A stretch of DNA of 64,000 nucleotides from Actinomycetota bacterium (GCA_009702455.1 WLIA01000001.1:21693-85692); one strand, 5' to 3'; counted from the stretch's first letter, positions 50,266 through 59,475 are shown. Notes: generated from the letters alone by a model not told the origin. A program made the numbers and translations.

Positions 50266-51504
50266 ATGAAGAGCATCACTCTTGCCAACCTCGACGTTTT
50301 CGAGAATGGCGCACCCTGGTCGCTATTCGCAGATCTGAGACGAGAGTCTCCGATTCACTGGAACGAAGAAGAGAAACCAAACAGCGGCTTCTTTTCGGTA
50401 ACTCGTTACCACGACATCGTTAAGGTGTTGCGCGATTCAGACACTTTCACGAGCGAACGCTTCACCAATCTCGAAGAGGTTGACGCCGAGCAAGAAGAGG
50501 CGCGACGATCGTTGCTCGAAACTGATGGCACTCGTCACCGTGCGCTTCGCAGATTGTTGCAGGGGCAGTTCACTCCGCAGGCAGTTGCCAAGTATGAAAC
50601 TTTCTTGCGCGGTCTAACCGCGACGACACTCGACAACGCATTTGCAAAAGGCGAGTTTGATTTTGTCGAAGAAGTTGCTGCAGACTTTCCGATTCAGGTT
50701 TTGGCAAAGTTGCTCGATGTTCCAGAGAGCGACACCGGGCAGCTGATCGACTGGGGAAACCGCATGATTGGTTTCGACGATCCTGAGCACGCCGATGTTT
50801 TGATTAACGATCCAGAGAGCGAAAAGTATCGCTTGGTTCCATTCAAGTCGCCAGCTGCACTCGAGGTGTTTGCATACGGAGACGAACTCGCTCGTCAGCG
50901 CAAAGGCAAAGACGGAACCGATTTGGTTTCGGTTTTAGTAAACAGCCCAATGTCGGATGGCATCGCGCTAACCGAACGCGACTTTCACACCAACTTCTTG
51001 CTGTTGGTCGTAGCCGGAAACGAGACCACTCGTCACACGATTAGCCACACCATGAACAACCTGATCAACAACCCAGATCAGCTGGCCCTGCTGCAAGAAC
51101 GCCCTGACCTGATTCCTTGGGCGGTAGAGGAGTTCTTGCGCTACGCCAGCCCGGTCTACCACTTCAGGCGCACGGCAACTAAAGACGTTGACTTCAATGG
51201 TGTTGAGATCAAGCAGGGGCAGAAGATTGTTCCTTGGTTTGCCTCTGGTAACCGCGACGACAGCGTCTTTGAAAACCCAAACAAGTTCGACGTAACCAGA
51301 AACCCAAACGAGCATATGGCCTTCGGCCGCGGTGGCCCGCACATGTGTTTGGGCAACGCTCTTGCCCGCATCGAGCTGCGGGTAATGTTCGAAGACCTAG
51401 TTAGCCGCGTCGACAAAGTCGAACGGGTTGGCGATGTCGACTTCTTGCGTTCAAACTTTGTGCACGGCATCAAGCGCATGCCGGTGAAGGTAACTCTTCG
51501 CTAG
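50266..51504 (+). CDS. Cytochrome P450
   Basis: I-helix LLVVAGNETTRHTISH, EEFLRYASPVYHFRRTA, heme loop FGRGGPHMCLGNALARIELR. Confidence 0.97.
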   Translation: MKSITLANLDVFENGAPWSLFADLRRESPIHWNEEEKPNSGFFSVTRYHDIVKVLRDSDTFTSERFTNLEEVDAEQEEARRSLLETDGTRHRALRRLLQGQFTPQAVAKYETFLRGLTATTLDNAFAKGEFDFVEEVAADFPIQVLAKLLDVPESDTGQLIDWGNRMIGFDDPEHADVLINDPESEKYRLVPFKSPAALEVFAYGDELARQRKGKDGTDLVSVLVNSPMSDGIALTERDFHTNFLLLVVAGNETTRHTISHTMNNLINNPDQLALLQERPDLIPWAVEEFLRYASPVYHFRRTATKDVDFNGVEIKQGQKIVPWFASGNRDDSVFENPNKFDVTRNPNEHMAFGRGGPHMCLGNALARIELRVMFEDLVSRVDKVERVGDVDFLRSNFVHGIKRMPVKVTLR

Positions 51505-51514
51505 CAAATGTTTG

Positions 51515-52222
51515 CTAGATCAGCTTTGCAACTTGTGACAAGAAGTTGTCGACTAGTTCAAAAGTTCTCTCGCGAGCTGCCGCGTCTTCGGCTTCGGTTT
51601 GCTTTTGCATAACCACCGGGTCTTGACCGTCTTGCAAAACCTTCTTGTCGCCACCCCAGTCGAGCCAACCCTTTAAACCAGCTGCATTCAGTTCTGGATG
51701 AAACTGAATCGCGAGCGAGTTTTCAATTAAGAAAGCCTGCGAAGAAACCGGATTGCGAGCAATCTCTATTGCTGCCGGTGGAACCTGCCAGTGGTCGTAG
51801 TGAAATTGAAACCACGGTCCATTCGAAACCAGGTTTGGTCGATCGCTGAAAATGTATGTCCAACCGATTTCGCCTTTTGCTCCCGGAGCAACCGAGCCAC
51901 CCATCGCACGCGCAATTAGCTGACCGCCAAAGCAAATTCCGAGCACCGGCTTTCCGCTGGTGACGGCCTGTCGAATCCACTCGATTTCGGGCAAGAGCCA
52001 GTTTCCAATGCAGGCGTCATCCCAGGCACCCCACGGTGCGCCCATCGGAATTATGACGTCGTAGTCGTTGAAGTCTGGAAACTCGTAGTTGACGTTTGGG
52101 CTACCAAAGTTGTCTTGCGAAACGACCAAGCGCTCTTCGATCTCGAAGCCGTGGTGACGCAAACGCTCAGACACAGGCCCGGTTGGGCTCACGTGGTCGT
52201 GCTGAATGAAGAGGGCCTTCAT
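51515..52222 (-). CDS. Class I glutamine amidotransferase-like protein
   Basis: Nucleophile elbow PVLGICFGGQLIARAMGG; C-terminal LAIQFHPE. Confidence 0.92.
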   Translation of the reverse strand: MKALFIQHDHVSPTGPVSERLRHHGFEIEERLVVSQDNFGSPNVNYEFPDFNDYDVIIPMGAPWGAWDDACIGNWLLPEIEWIRQAVTSGKPVLGICFGGQLIARAMGGSVAPGAKGEIGWTYIFSDRPNLVSNGPWFQFHYDHWQVPPAAIEIARNPVSSQAFLIENSLAIQFHPELNAAGLKGWLDWGGDKKVLQDGQDPVVMQKQTEAEDAAARERTFELVDNFLSQVAKLI

Positions 52223-52283
52223 GCTCGCCTTTCATAACGTTTTGAGAATCTTCGCTTTTGCAAGTATCTCCTAGGGCTATTAT

Positions 52284-52303
52284 TTCGTTTGAGTCCTAAC
52301 GAT
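52284..52303. promoter_or_regulatory. Candidate MarR operator D
   Basis: TTCGTTTG-AGTC-CTAACGAT. Confidence 0.5.
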
Positions 52304-52339
52304 GTGGTTAGGGCGCTCTTTTGTTATCTAGGAGTTGCA

Positions 52340-53692
52340 ATGAAGCACGACCTCGTGGCCCTGCGTAAAGATCTTCAATCAAGAGAAATTGACGTTCTTC
52401 GCTTCATGTATTCAGACGTTCTTGGCATTACCAGGTCGAAAGACATGCTGGTCAGCCAACTCGACAAGTCGGCTCACAGCGGCCCAGCTTTCTGTCAGGG
52501 GGTTTGGGTCACCACAACCGGCGGTGACGTGCTCGATGCAAACAACATCGCTTCTGACGGTCTGCAAGACCTCATCACGCAGATTGACCCGAGCACAATT
52601 CACGAATTGCCGTGGGAGCCGGGAGTTGCATACGTGCTAGTCGATGCCTACAACCCAGACATGAGCGAAAACATGATGTCGCCGCGAATGGTGCTTCGCA
52701 AAGTTGTTGCCGAATACAACGCGCTCGGCCTGCAGCCGGTGTGTGGCCCAGAGCTCGAGTTCTATATCGCAGACGTCACCGAGGATGGCGGCTACAAGCG
52801 TTCACTAAGTCGCACAGGTCGCGTTTACACATCCGGCACTTTGGTTGACCCGCACGGAACTTTCTTGCACTTGTTGCGTATGCTCGACCAACTCGACATC
52901 GGAGTTTTCGCCGGTAATCACGAGTTCAGCCCATCGCAGTACGAGATCAACCTTTGGCACAGCGAAGCGCTCGATGCAGCCGACAGAACTTTCTTGTTTA
53001 AGACCGCAATCAAAGAAGTTGTAGCGCGTTCTGGTCAGCACGCAACTTTTGTTGGCAAGCCTTGGGCAGACGAGGGTGGCAGCGGCTTCCACCTTCACTT
53101 CTCGGTTACCGACATGAATGGCGTCAACCTGATGCACGACGGTGCCGGCAATCTTTCTGAGACCGCAAAGCAGATGATCGCCGGAATCACCGCGAACGCA
53201 GCCGGGCTGACTGCTTTCACCAACCCAACAATCAACGCCTTCAAACGTCTCGGGCCAGACACTCTTGCGCCATACCGCGCCAACTGGGGTTACGACAACC
53301 GCAGCTGCATGCTCAGGGTTCCGCCAGAGCGCGGCTCTGGAACGAGGCTCGAGGTTCGTGTGGGCGACGGGGCAGCTAACCCCTATCTGGTTACAGCCAG
53401 TGTTTTGGCTGCCGCGCTAGATGGGATCAAGCGCAACCTAGCTTGCCCAGAACCCGCCGAGGGCATGGCCTACGACAATGAGGCCGCCGCGATTCTGCCC
53501 GTGACCTTCACAGAAGCACTAGACGCTCTCGAAGCCAACGAGGCCTTCAAGACCTACATGGCAAAAGAACTTGTGGCCGTGCACCTGGTTATGAAGCGCG
53601 ACGAAATCGAACGCTACAACGCAGCGGTAGAAGATCCGTCGACTCGCGATGTCACCCAGTGGGAGATCAACGAGTACTTCGCCGATTTCTAA
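52340..53692 (+). CDS. Glutamine synthetase-like / gamma-glutamylamine synthetase family ligase (GlnA/PuuA-like)
   Basis: DVLRFMYSDVLGITRSKDML, GPELEFYI, EGGSGFHLHFS-type motif (DEGGSGFHLHFS), NPTINAFKRLGPDTLAPYRANWGYDNRSCMLRVP. Confidence 0.92.
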   Translation: MKHDLVALRKDLQSREIDVLRFMYSDVLGITRSKDMLVSQLDKSAHSGPAFCQGVWVTTTGGDVLDANNIASDGLQDLITQIDPSTIHELPWEPGVAYVLVDAYNPDMSENMMSPRMVLRKVVAEYNALGLQPVCGPELEFYIADVTEDGGYKRSLSRTGRVYTSGTLVDPHGTFLHLLRMLDQLDIGVFAGNHEFSPSQYEINLWHSEALDAADRTFLFKTAIKEVVARSGQHATFVGKPWADEGGSGFHLHFSVTDMNGVNLMHDGAGNLSETAKQMIAGITANAAGLTAFTNPTINAFKRLGPDTLAPYRANWGYDNRSCMLRVPPERGSGTRLEVRVGDGAANPYLVTASVLAAALDGIKRNLACPEPAEGMAYDNEAAAILPVTFTEALDALEANEAFKTYMAKELVAVHLVMKRDEIERYNAAVEDPSTRDVTQWEINEYFADF

Positions 53693-53695
53693 AAA

Positions 53696-54505
53696 CTAAT
53701 TGTTTTTTGAACGGTCTTCAACGAGGGTTCCGCCGTTGAATGTCACTCCGACTTCTCGATAGTAGCCAGCAAGAATTTGCTTCACCGGAAGAATCGAGTT
53801 GAGTTCATCCCACTGCGAATCGCCGAGAGTAAGTTCTGCATCACCAACCCATGCTTGACCGAGATCTGCGTCGACACCTCCCATGGTGATTAGCTGATCC
53901 ATCGAGTTGCCGGCACCCGGAACAATTGAAGGCATGAAGCGCGAGTGCAACATCTTGTGTCCATTTACAAATCCATTTGTCTCGCTCGGTTCGCGCAACG
54001 TAATGACCGCACTTGCTAGACGGTGATCGTATGCCGAAAGACTCGCACCGATTTTTGCGCCGGCTTCAAGCTTCGGTGTTGCCTTGCCGTGATTGAAAAT
54101 TCTTGTGACGTGTGCTGATCCGAGTTTCTTCGGGTAGCCCTGAAACCATCCGCGCGCAATTGCAAAGTCTTTCGTTACCCAAATGGCAACACACCTCGAA
54201 TAGGTGACGCCGTTGTGCTTGCATCGCACGACAACGAAAGCTTCGAGATACTGCGAGCGAATCGGGTCGAGCAATTCGGCTCCGCCTTCGCTGCAGCTCT
54301 GCCAGTCGGCCCAGATGATCGCAACGGCTCCGGGCTGCTCGTCGGCCAGCTCGATGTCGTCGGGCAAAATGGCGCGCACATTGGCGGGGTCGGTTAGATA
54401 CTCGACCGTCAGCAAGGTGCCTGAGTAGTACCAAGGCATATTCGGCACCAGGGTGCTCTTGCCGGTCGGGGTCAGTGGGGCAATGAATCCGTGCAATTCG
54501 CTCAT
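53696..54505 (-). CDS. Acetoacetate decarboxylase-family protein
   Basis: PWYYSGTLLTVEYLTDPANVRAILPDDIELADE, GWFQGYPKKLGSAHVTR. Confidence 0.85.
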   Translation of the reverse strand: MSELHGFIAPLTPTGKSTLVPNMPWYYSGTLLTVEYLTDPANVRAILPDDIELADEQPGAVAIIWADWQSCSEGGAELLDPIRSQYLEAFVVVRCKHNGVTYSRCVAIWVTKDFAIARGWFQGYPKKLGSAHVTRIFNHGKATPKLEAGAKIGASLSAYDHRLASAVITLREPSETNGFVNGHKMLHSRFMPSIVPGAGNSMDQLITMGGVDADLGQAWVGDAELTLGDSQWDELNSILPVKQILAGYYREVGVTFNGGTLVEDRSKNN

Positions 54506-54522
54506 GTCTAAAACCCTACTGA

Positions 54523-54542
54523 ATCATTAGTGTCCGAATAAT
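54523..54542. promoter_or_regulatory. Candidate MarR operator E
   Basis: ATCATTAG-TGTC-CGAATAAT. Confidence 0.5.
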
Positions 54543-54637
54543 TGGGCATTTGGGCCATTTATAACGATTCGGATAAGGCCACGCCACAGCGGGCAGTCAA
54601 CTTGCATTGGGCAAGGCCTTTCGCCACGCTTATAGAA

Positions 54638-54657
54638 ATCGTTCATACCCGAACGAT
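54638..54657. promoter_or_regulatory. Candidate MarR operator F
   Basis: ATCGTTCA-TACC-CGAACGAT; near-perfect inverted repeat 28 bp upstream of the permease start. Confidence 0.65.
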
Positions 54658-54685
54658 TCGTTTCTCAATGAGGAGATAGACACTT

Positions 54686-56179
54686 ATGTCAGATACACAG
54701 CTAAAGAAGGGTCGACTCGGAGTTCTCGGGATCGTCTTCTTCGTCGTAGCAGCATCTGCACCCCTGGTCGGAATGACCGGTGCAGTTCCAGTAGCAATGC
54801 TTGCCGGAAACGGCGCCGCAGCCCCGGGTGCATACCTTGCGGTAGGTCTCGTTCTGCTCTTGTTCAGCGTTGGATACACAGCCATGAGCAGCAGAGTCAC
54901 AAACACCGGTGCGTTCTTCGCATACGTAGGTCGCGGACTCGGAACCAATGCCGGTGTCGCATCTGCATTTGCGTCGATCGTGGCTTACATAACAATTCAG
55001 CTGGCAATCTACGGATTCTTCGGTGGGCTAATGGCGGGCGAAATGGCCGCCAGATTCTCAATCGATTTGCCGTGGTACGCATGGGCAATTGTTGCCTGGT
55101 TGATTGTCACCGGTCTCTCACTTCTATCTGTTGACGTCGGTGCAAAAGTTCTCGGTGTCTTGATTGTTCTTGAGGTACTTGCGCTCTTCACAACCGCAAT
55201 CGTGATTTTGGTTGCTGGCGGCCCTGAGGGCATGAACTTCGGTGCATCGTTCTCACCCGACCAAATCTTTGTTGGCGGATTCGCCGGCGGTGCTGGAATT
55301 GCGATTGCTTTCGCATTCGCTTCTTTCATCGGTTTCGAAGCAACAGCAATCTACGGTGAAGAGACAACCAACCCGAAGCGCGTTGTTCCGAAAGCAACTT
55401 ACTGGGCAATCGGAATCATCACCGTTTTGTTTGCAATCACGTCATTCGCAATGGTCACCGGAATGGGTGCGAGCAAGATCTTTGATGAGGTAATCGCGCG
55501 CTCTGCGGTCGAAGGTGTTCCGCTGGCTAACCCAGCTGGAGTTCTCTTCTCGCTAACCGATCAGTATGTAGGTTCTTGGATGACTCAGATCATGAGCGTT
55601 CTAGTGATTTCAAGCCTCTTTGCCGGATTGCTAGCCTTCCAGAACGCCAACAGCCGCTACTTCTTCGCGCTCGGTCGCGGTGGAGTGCTGCCTAAGCGCT
55701 TCGGCATGACCAACAACGCTGGTGCACCATCAGCCGGCGTCATCTTGACCTCGGTTATCGCACTAGTTGTGATGGTTGGCTTCGCAGCCGCTGGCCTAGA
55801 CGGAATCGGAAACCTCTTCTTCTGGATGAGCGCGGTTGCAGTAATCGCCATCATCTTCGTTGAGATTCTGGTCTCGATCGCGGTCGTTGCTCACTTCATG
55901 AAAGAGGGTGGCGAGAACGTTTGGCGTTCAAAGGTCGCTCCAATCGCATCGGCAATTGCTCTTGCGGTCGGTCTCTACCTCTTGATGTCACGCTTCAACC
56001 TGCTTGCCGGCACGGTTCCAGAGGGTGTCGACCCATCGCTTCCAGAAAGCGCATGGCAGTTGAATACTCTCGGATGGGTTCTCGTTCTATCGCCGTTTAT
56101 CGCGGCTCTAGTCGGTTACCTCTTCGCCGTAGTCAACAAGAAAGAAAACGCTTCACTTGTGAAAGACATTCTTTCTTAG
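54686..56179 (+). CDS. APC-family amino acid/amine permease
   Basis: GIVFFVVAASAPLVGMTGAVPVAML; FASFIGFEATAIYGEETTNPKRVVPKATY. Confidence 0.92.
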   Translation: MSDTQLKKGRLGVLGIVFFVVAASAPLVGMTGAVPVAMLAGNGAAAPGAYLAVGLVLLLFSVGYTAMSSRVTNTGAFFAYVGRGLGTNAGVASAFASIVAYITIQLAIYGFFGGLMAGEMAARFSIDLPWYAWAIVAWLIVTGLSLLSVDVGAKVLGVLIVLEVLALFTTAIVILVAGGPEGMNFGASFSPDQIFVGGFAGGAGIAIAFAFASFIGFEATAIYGEETTNPKRVVPKATYWAIGIITVLFAITSFAMVTGMGASKIFDEVIARSAVEGVPLANPAGVLFSLTDQYVGSWMTQIMSVLVISSLFAGLLAFQNANSRYFFALGRGGVLPKRFGMTNNAGAPSAGVILTSVIALVVMVGFAAAGLDGIGNLFFWMSAVAVIAIIFVEILVSIAVVAHFMKEGGENVWRSKVAPIASAIALAVGLYLLMSRFNLLAGTVPEGVDPSLPESAWQLNTLGWVLVLSPFIAALVGYLFAVVNKKENASLVKDILS

Positions 56180-56186
56180 CATTCAG

Positions 56187-58031
56187 CTAAAGGGTTGGCC
56201 CAGGCTTCGGCTTGGGCCAATTCCTTTTTAACTTCGAAGTGAGTGGTGTAAGCGCCCAAAGAATTGCCGCGGCATCTATAACTTCTTGAGTGATTGCTGC
56301 CTGGGTCGGGTTTAGCACACCAAAAGCTGCCGACAACATCGCAGCGATAGAAAGTGACATGCCGATCAATCCGGCCTGTTTTGCTTTTGAGTATGCGCCT
56401 TGCGAAATGTCGATTGCGTAGGCAAGGTGCGAGATTGAGTCTTCGATTATCACAACGTCGGCAGCTTCGCTTGCCGCAGTTGCTCCACGCGCACCCATGG
56501 CAACACCGACAGATGCTGCGGCGAGGGCCGGCGCATCGTTGATTCCATCGCCAACCAGAATCACAGATTTACTGTCTTGTTTCATCTCGCGCCGAACCAG
56601 TTCGAGTTTCTGTTCTGGTGAGCATTCGGCAATAACTTCATTGGCGTTTATCTGTTTGCCGATTTCATCTGCCGTCTTTTGAATGTCACCAGAAACCAAA
56701 ATCACCCGCTCGATGCCGAGTTTGCGCATCGCATCTACCGTGTGCAAAGAGTCTTCTCGAATCGGATCATCGAGACCGAGCAGGGCCACAAGTTTGCCGT
56801 CGACGCTCACGGCCACGCGAAGAGTCGAAGTCACCTTGGCCCAACTCGGTAGGTCGGCAGGAGGTTGCCCAACCTCGACCCGCTTGCCGTCGACCGATCC
56901 GGTTATCTGTCTGCCGTGCGACTCTGAAACATCGCTGGCGGGCAAGAGTGCTAACTTCATTCGTTCGGCTTCGGTGACAATTGCCTTGGCAACCACGTGC
57001 GGGCTGTGAAGCTCAAGGCTGGCGGCCAGCCGCACGACCTCTTCGGCGCTCGCCCCGGCCGAAAAGACGGCCTCGGTCACGGCTGGCCCGCCGCGCGTCA
57101 ACGTGCCGGTTTTGTCGAGCATCACGACTTTGGCCTTGGCCAAATGCTCGAGAGCGTCACCGGTCTTGATAAGTGCGCCCCTGGATGCCGCCTTTGACAT
57201 GCCAGAGATAATCGCAACCGGAATCGCAAGAATCAGCGGGCAGGGAGTCGCCGCAATCAAAACCGCAACGGCCACCAAGACATCGCCACTCACAAGAAAA
57301 GAAACTGCCGAAAGAATTAGCGTGAAAGGCACGAACCAGAGAGCCCAGCGGTTTGCCAGCCTAACCGACCTGGCAGAACTGGCCGTAGCTTGCTCGACTA
57401 GTCGAATCAGATTCGCGTAGGTCGAGTCTTTCGGCAGGCACGACACCTGAAGTTCGAAAGAAGCTGCTGAGTTGACGACGCCCGATGAAACCTGCTCGCC
57501 AAGCAATCGGTTTACCGGCATCGGTTCGCCGGTGAGTGCCGACTCGTCTAGCTCGGCATTCGAAAGCAGAACGCCATCAATCGGAACCACTTCGCCGCCC
57601 AAGACTCGAATGCGATCACCAATTTTGATTTCTGCTAGATCGACATCTTTCACTTTCGCGTTGGTTAACAAGAGGTGAGCAATTTTTGGTGCTCTTTCAA
57701 GCAGAGCCTTCAGTTCGCTTTGCGATTTTCCTTTTGCCCAGTCTTCGAGAGCGCGGCCAGTTGCAAGCATGAGTGAAATAATCGCCGCGGCCAAGAACTC
57801 GCTAACCAGCAAGGCAGCAACGATTGCGATGAGTGCGAGTGAGTCGCTCGAGACTTCGCGATTTTGAATCGAGGCGATTGTCCACCTAACAGAAAGCAGA
57901 AGGCCGACGGCTGCACCGGTTGAGAGAATCGAATTCGACAGCACTTCAGAGCTCGCGAGCGCTAGTCCTAAAGCGAGCGAGAGCACAGTTAGCGCGAGAA
58001 ACCAGTAGCGCTTGATGTTTATTGTGTGCAC
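56187..58031 (-). CDS. P1B-type heavy-metal-translocating P-type ATPase
   Basis: TPCPLILAIPVAIISG membrane motif, DKTGTLTRGG, VGDGINDAPALAAASVGVAMG; no N-terminal CxxC metal-binding domain. Confidence 0.93.
   Translation of the reverse strand: MHTINIKRYWFLALTVLSLALGLALASSEVLSNSILSTGAAVGLLLSVRWTIASIQNREVSSDSLALIAIVAALLVSEFLAAAIISLMLATGRALEDWAKGKSQSELKALLERAPKIAHLLLTNAKVKDVDLAEIKIGDRIRVLGGEVVPIDGVLLSNAELDESALTGEPMPVNRLLGEQVSSGVVNSAASFELQVSCLPKDSTYANLIRLVEQATASSARSVRLANRWALWFVPFTLILSAVSFLVSGDVLVAVAVLIAATPCPLILAIPVAIISGMSKAASRGALIKTGDALEHLAKAKVVMLDKTGTLTRGGPAVTEAVFSAGASAEEVVRLAASLELHSPHVVAKAIVTEAERMKLALLPASDVSESHGRQITGSVDGKRVEVGQPPADLPSWAKVTSTLRVAVSVDGKLVALLGLDDPIREDSLHTVDAMRKLGIERVILVSGDIQKTADEIGKQINANEVIAECSPEQKLELVRREMKQDSKSVILVGDGINDAPALAAASVGVAMGARGATAASEAADVVIIEDSISHLAYAIDISQGAYSKAKQAGLIGMSLSIAAMLSAAFGVLNPTQAAITQEVIDAAAILWALTPLTSKLKRNWPKPKPGPTL
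56195..56229 (+). terminator. Rho-independent terminator with UUCG tetraloop
   Basis: TTGGCCCAGGC-TTCG-GCTTGGGCCAA (11-bp stem with one G-U) followed by TTCCTTTTT; overlaps the 3' end of the convergent ATPase gene. Confidence 0.85.
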
Positions 58032-58066
58032 CGCTCAAGTCTCTCACCCGCCCATAGACTCAGAAC

Positions 58067-59458
58067 ATGAGTGAAGTAGCCATTGAATTTCTGGGGGCGG
58101 CGGGCACTGTCACCGGCAGCCGTTTTTTGCTGACCTGCGAGTCAACCAAAGTCATGATCGACTGCGGCATGTTTCAGGGCCTCAAAGAGTTGCGTCTCAA
58201 GAACTGGAACCCGCTTGGCATTGATCCCGGTTCGATTGACGCCGTGATTCTGACTCACGCGCACCTAGATCACTGCGGTTACCTGCCCAAATTGGCCAAG
58301 GATGGCTTCGCCGGCAAGGTGTTTCTCACCAAATACACCGGCAAGCTCGCCGAGGTTATTCTTCGTGACTCGGCTCGAATTCAGACAGAAGACGCCAAGT
58401 ATGCGGCGCTCAAGGGGTTCTCAAAACACAACCCGCCAAAAGCTCTCTACGAAGAGGATGACGTTCAAAAAGTGGTCACACGCTTTAGCCCAACCGAGTT
58501 TGGCGTTCGAACCCAGGTTGCCGAACAAACCTTCGTCACGTTTCAGCCCGCCGGGCACATCCTTGGGGCCGCCTTTCTAGAGGTTGAGTTTTTTGGCAAA
58601 AGAATTCTCTTCACCGGTGACATGGGCCGAGACGAGCATCCTCTCTTAGCGCCACCAAAGAGGGTGCCAATCGGTGCGGTCGATGCAATCATCACAGAGT
58701 CGACCTATGGCGATCGCGAACACGCACCGGTGACAACCGGTTTCGAAGACGCAATCAATCGCACAATAGCTCGAGGTGGCTCGGTGCTGATGCCGGCATT
58801 CGCAGTCGACCGAACCGAGGTGATTCTGGTTCGGTTGCGTGAGCTAACAGAGCAGGGATTGATTCCGCCCGTGCCGATTTATGCTGATTCGCCGATGGCT
58901 CTGAAAGCACTCGATTTCTATCGCGATGCGATTAACACCGCTAGCCCCGAGATTCGAGAGGAGATTGCAAAGACTTGGAACGGGCGCGATCCATTCGATG
59001 CCGGAGATCTGCACGAGTTGCGCTCAGTTGAAGAATCAAAAACCATCAACAATCCAACCAGTCCTTGCATAATCATTTCGGCAAGCGGCATGGGAACCGG
59101 CGGAAGAGTTGTTCATCACCTTCGAGACATGCTTCCGCAGGCAAAGCACACGATAGTTTTTGTTGGTTTTCAAGCCATGGGAACGCGCGGTCGCAGATTG
59201 GTCGACGGAGCAACAGAGGTAAAAATGCACGGCGAGATGGTGCCGGTTAGAGCATCGATCGAACAGATTCAATCTTTCTCGGTGCACGCTGATGCCGATG
59301 AACTAATCGCCTGGATGAATTCTGCGAGCGAAAAGCCGAAACAGGTATTAGTTGTGCATGGAGAAGGTGGTGTGGCCGAAACCTTTGCTGAGCGAGTGCA
59401 CAAAGAGCTCGACGTGCCAAGCAAAGCACCTCAGCTTGGGGAGCGAATCGTTCTTTAG
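58067..59458 (+). CDS. MBL-fold RNA-specific exonuclease-like protein (beta-CASP)
   Basis: LTHAHLDHCGYLPKL, FTGDMGRDEHPLL, ESTYGDREH, SVHADADEL. Confidence 0.93.
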   Translation: MSEVAIEFLGAAGTVTGSRFLLTCESTKVMIDCGMFQGLKELRLKNWNPLGIDPGSIDAVILTHAHLDHCGYLPKLAKDGFAGKVFLTKYTGKLAEVILRDSARIQTEDAKYAALKGFSKHNPPKALYEEDDVQKVVTRFSPTEFGVRTQVAEQTFVTFQPAGHILGAAFLEVEFFGKRILFTGDMGRDEHPLLAPPKRVPIGAVDAIITESTYGDREHAPVTTGFEDAINRTIARGGSVLMPAFAVDRTEVILVRLRELTEQGLIPPVPIYADSPMALKALDFYRDAINTASPEIREEIAKTWNGRDPFDAGDLHELRSVEESKTINNPTSPCIIISASGMGTGGRVVHHLRDMLPQAKHTIVFVGFQAMGTRGRRLVDGATEVKMHGEMVPVRASIEQIQSFSVHADADELIAWMNSASEKPKQVLVVHGEGGVAETFAERVHKELDVPSKAPQLGERIVL

Positions 59459-59475
59459 CCGATAAATTTGAATGG

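Noticed and set aside
54561-54580. ACGATTCG-GATA-AGGCCACG as a seventh MarR operator
   Set aside because: Only the left half resembles the consensus; treated as a chance half-site.
54607-55134. 175-aa plus-strand ORF overlapping the APC permease start
   Set aside because: Arg/Ser/Cys-rich out-of-frame translation; the permease frame has clear TM and motif evidence.
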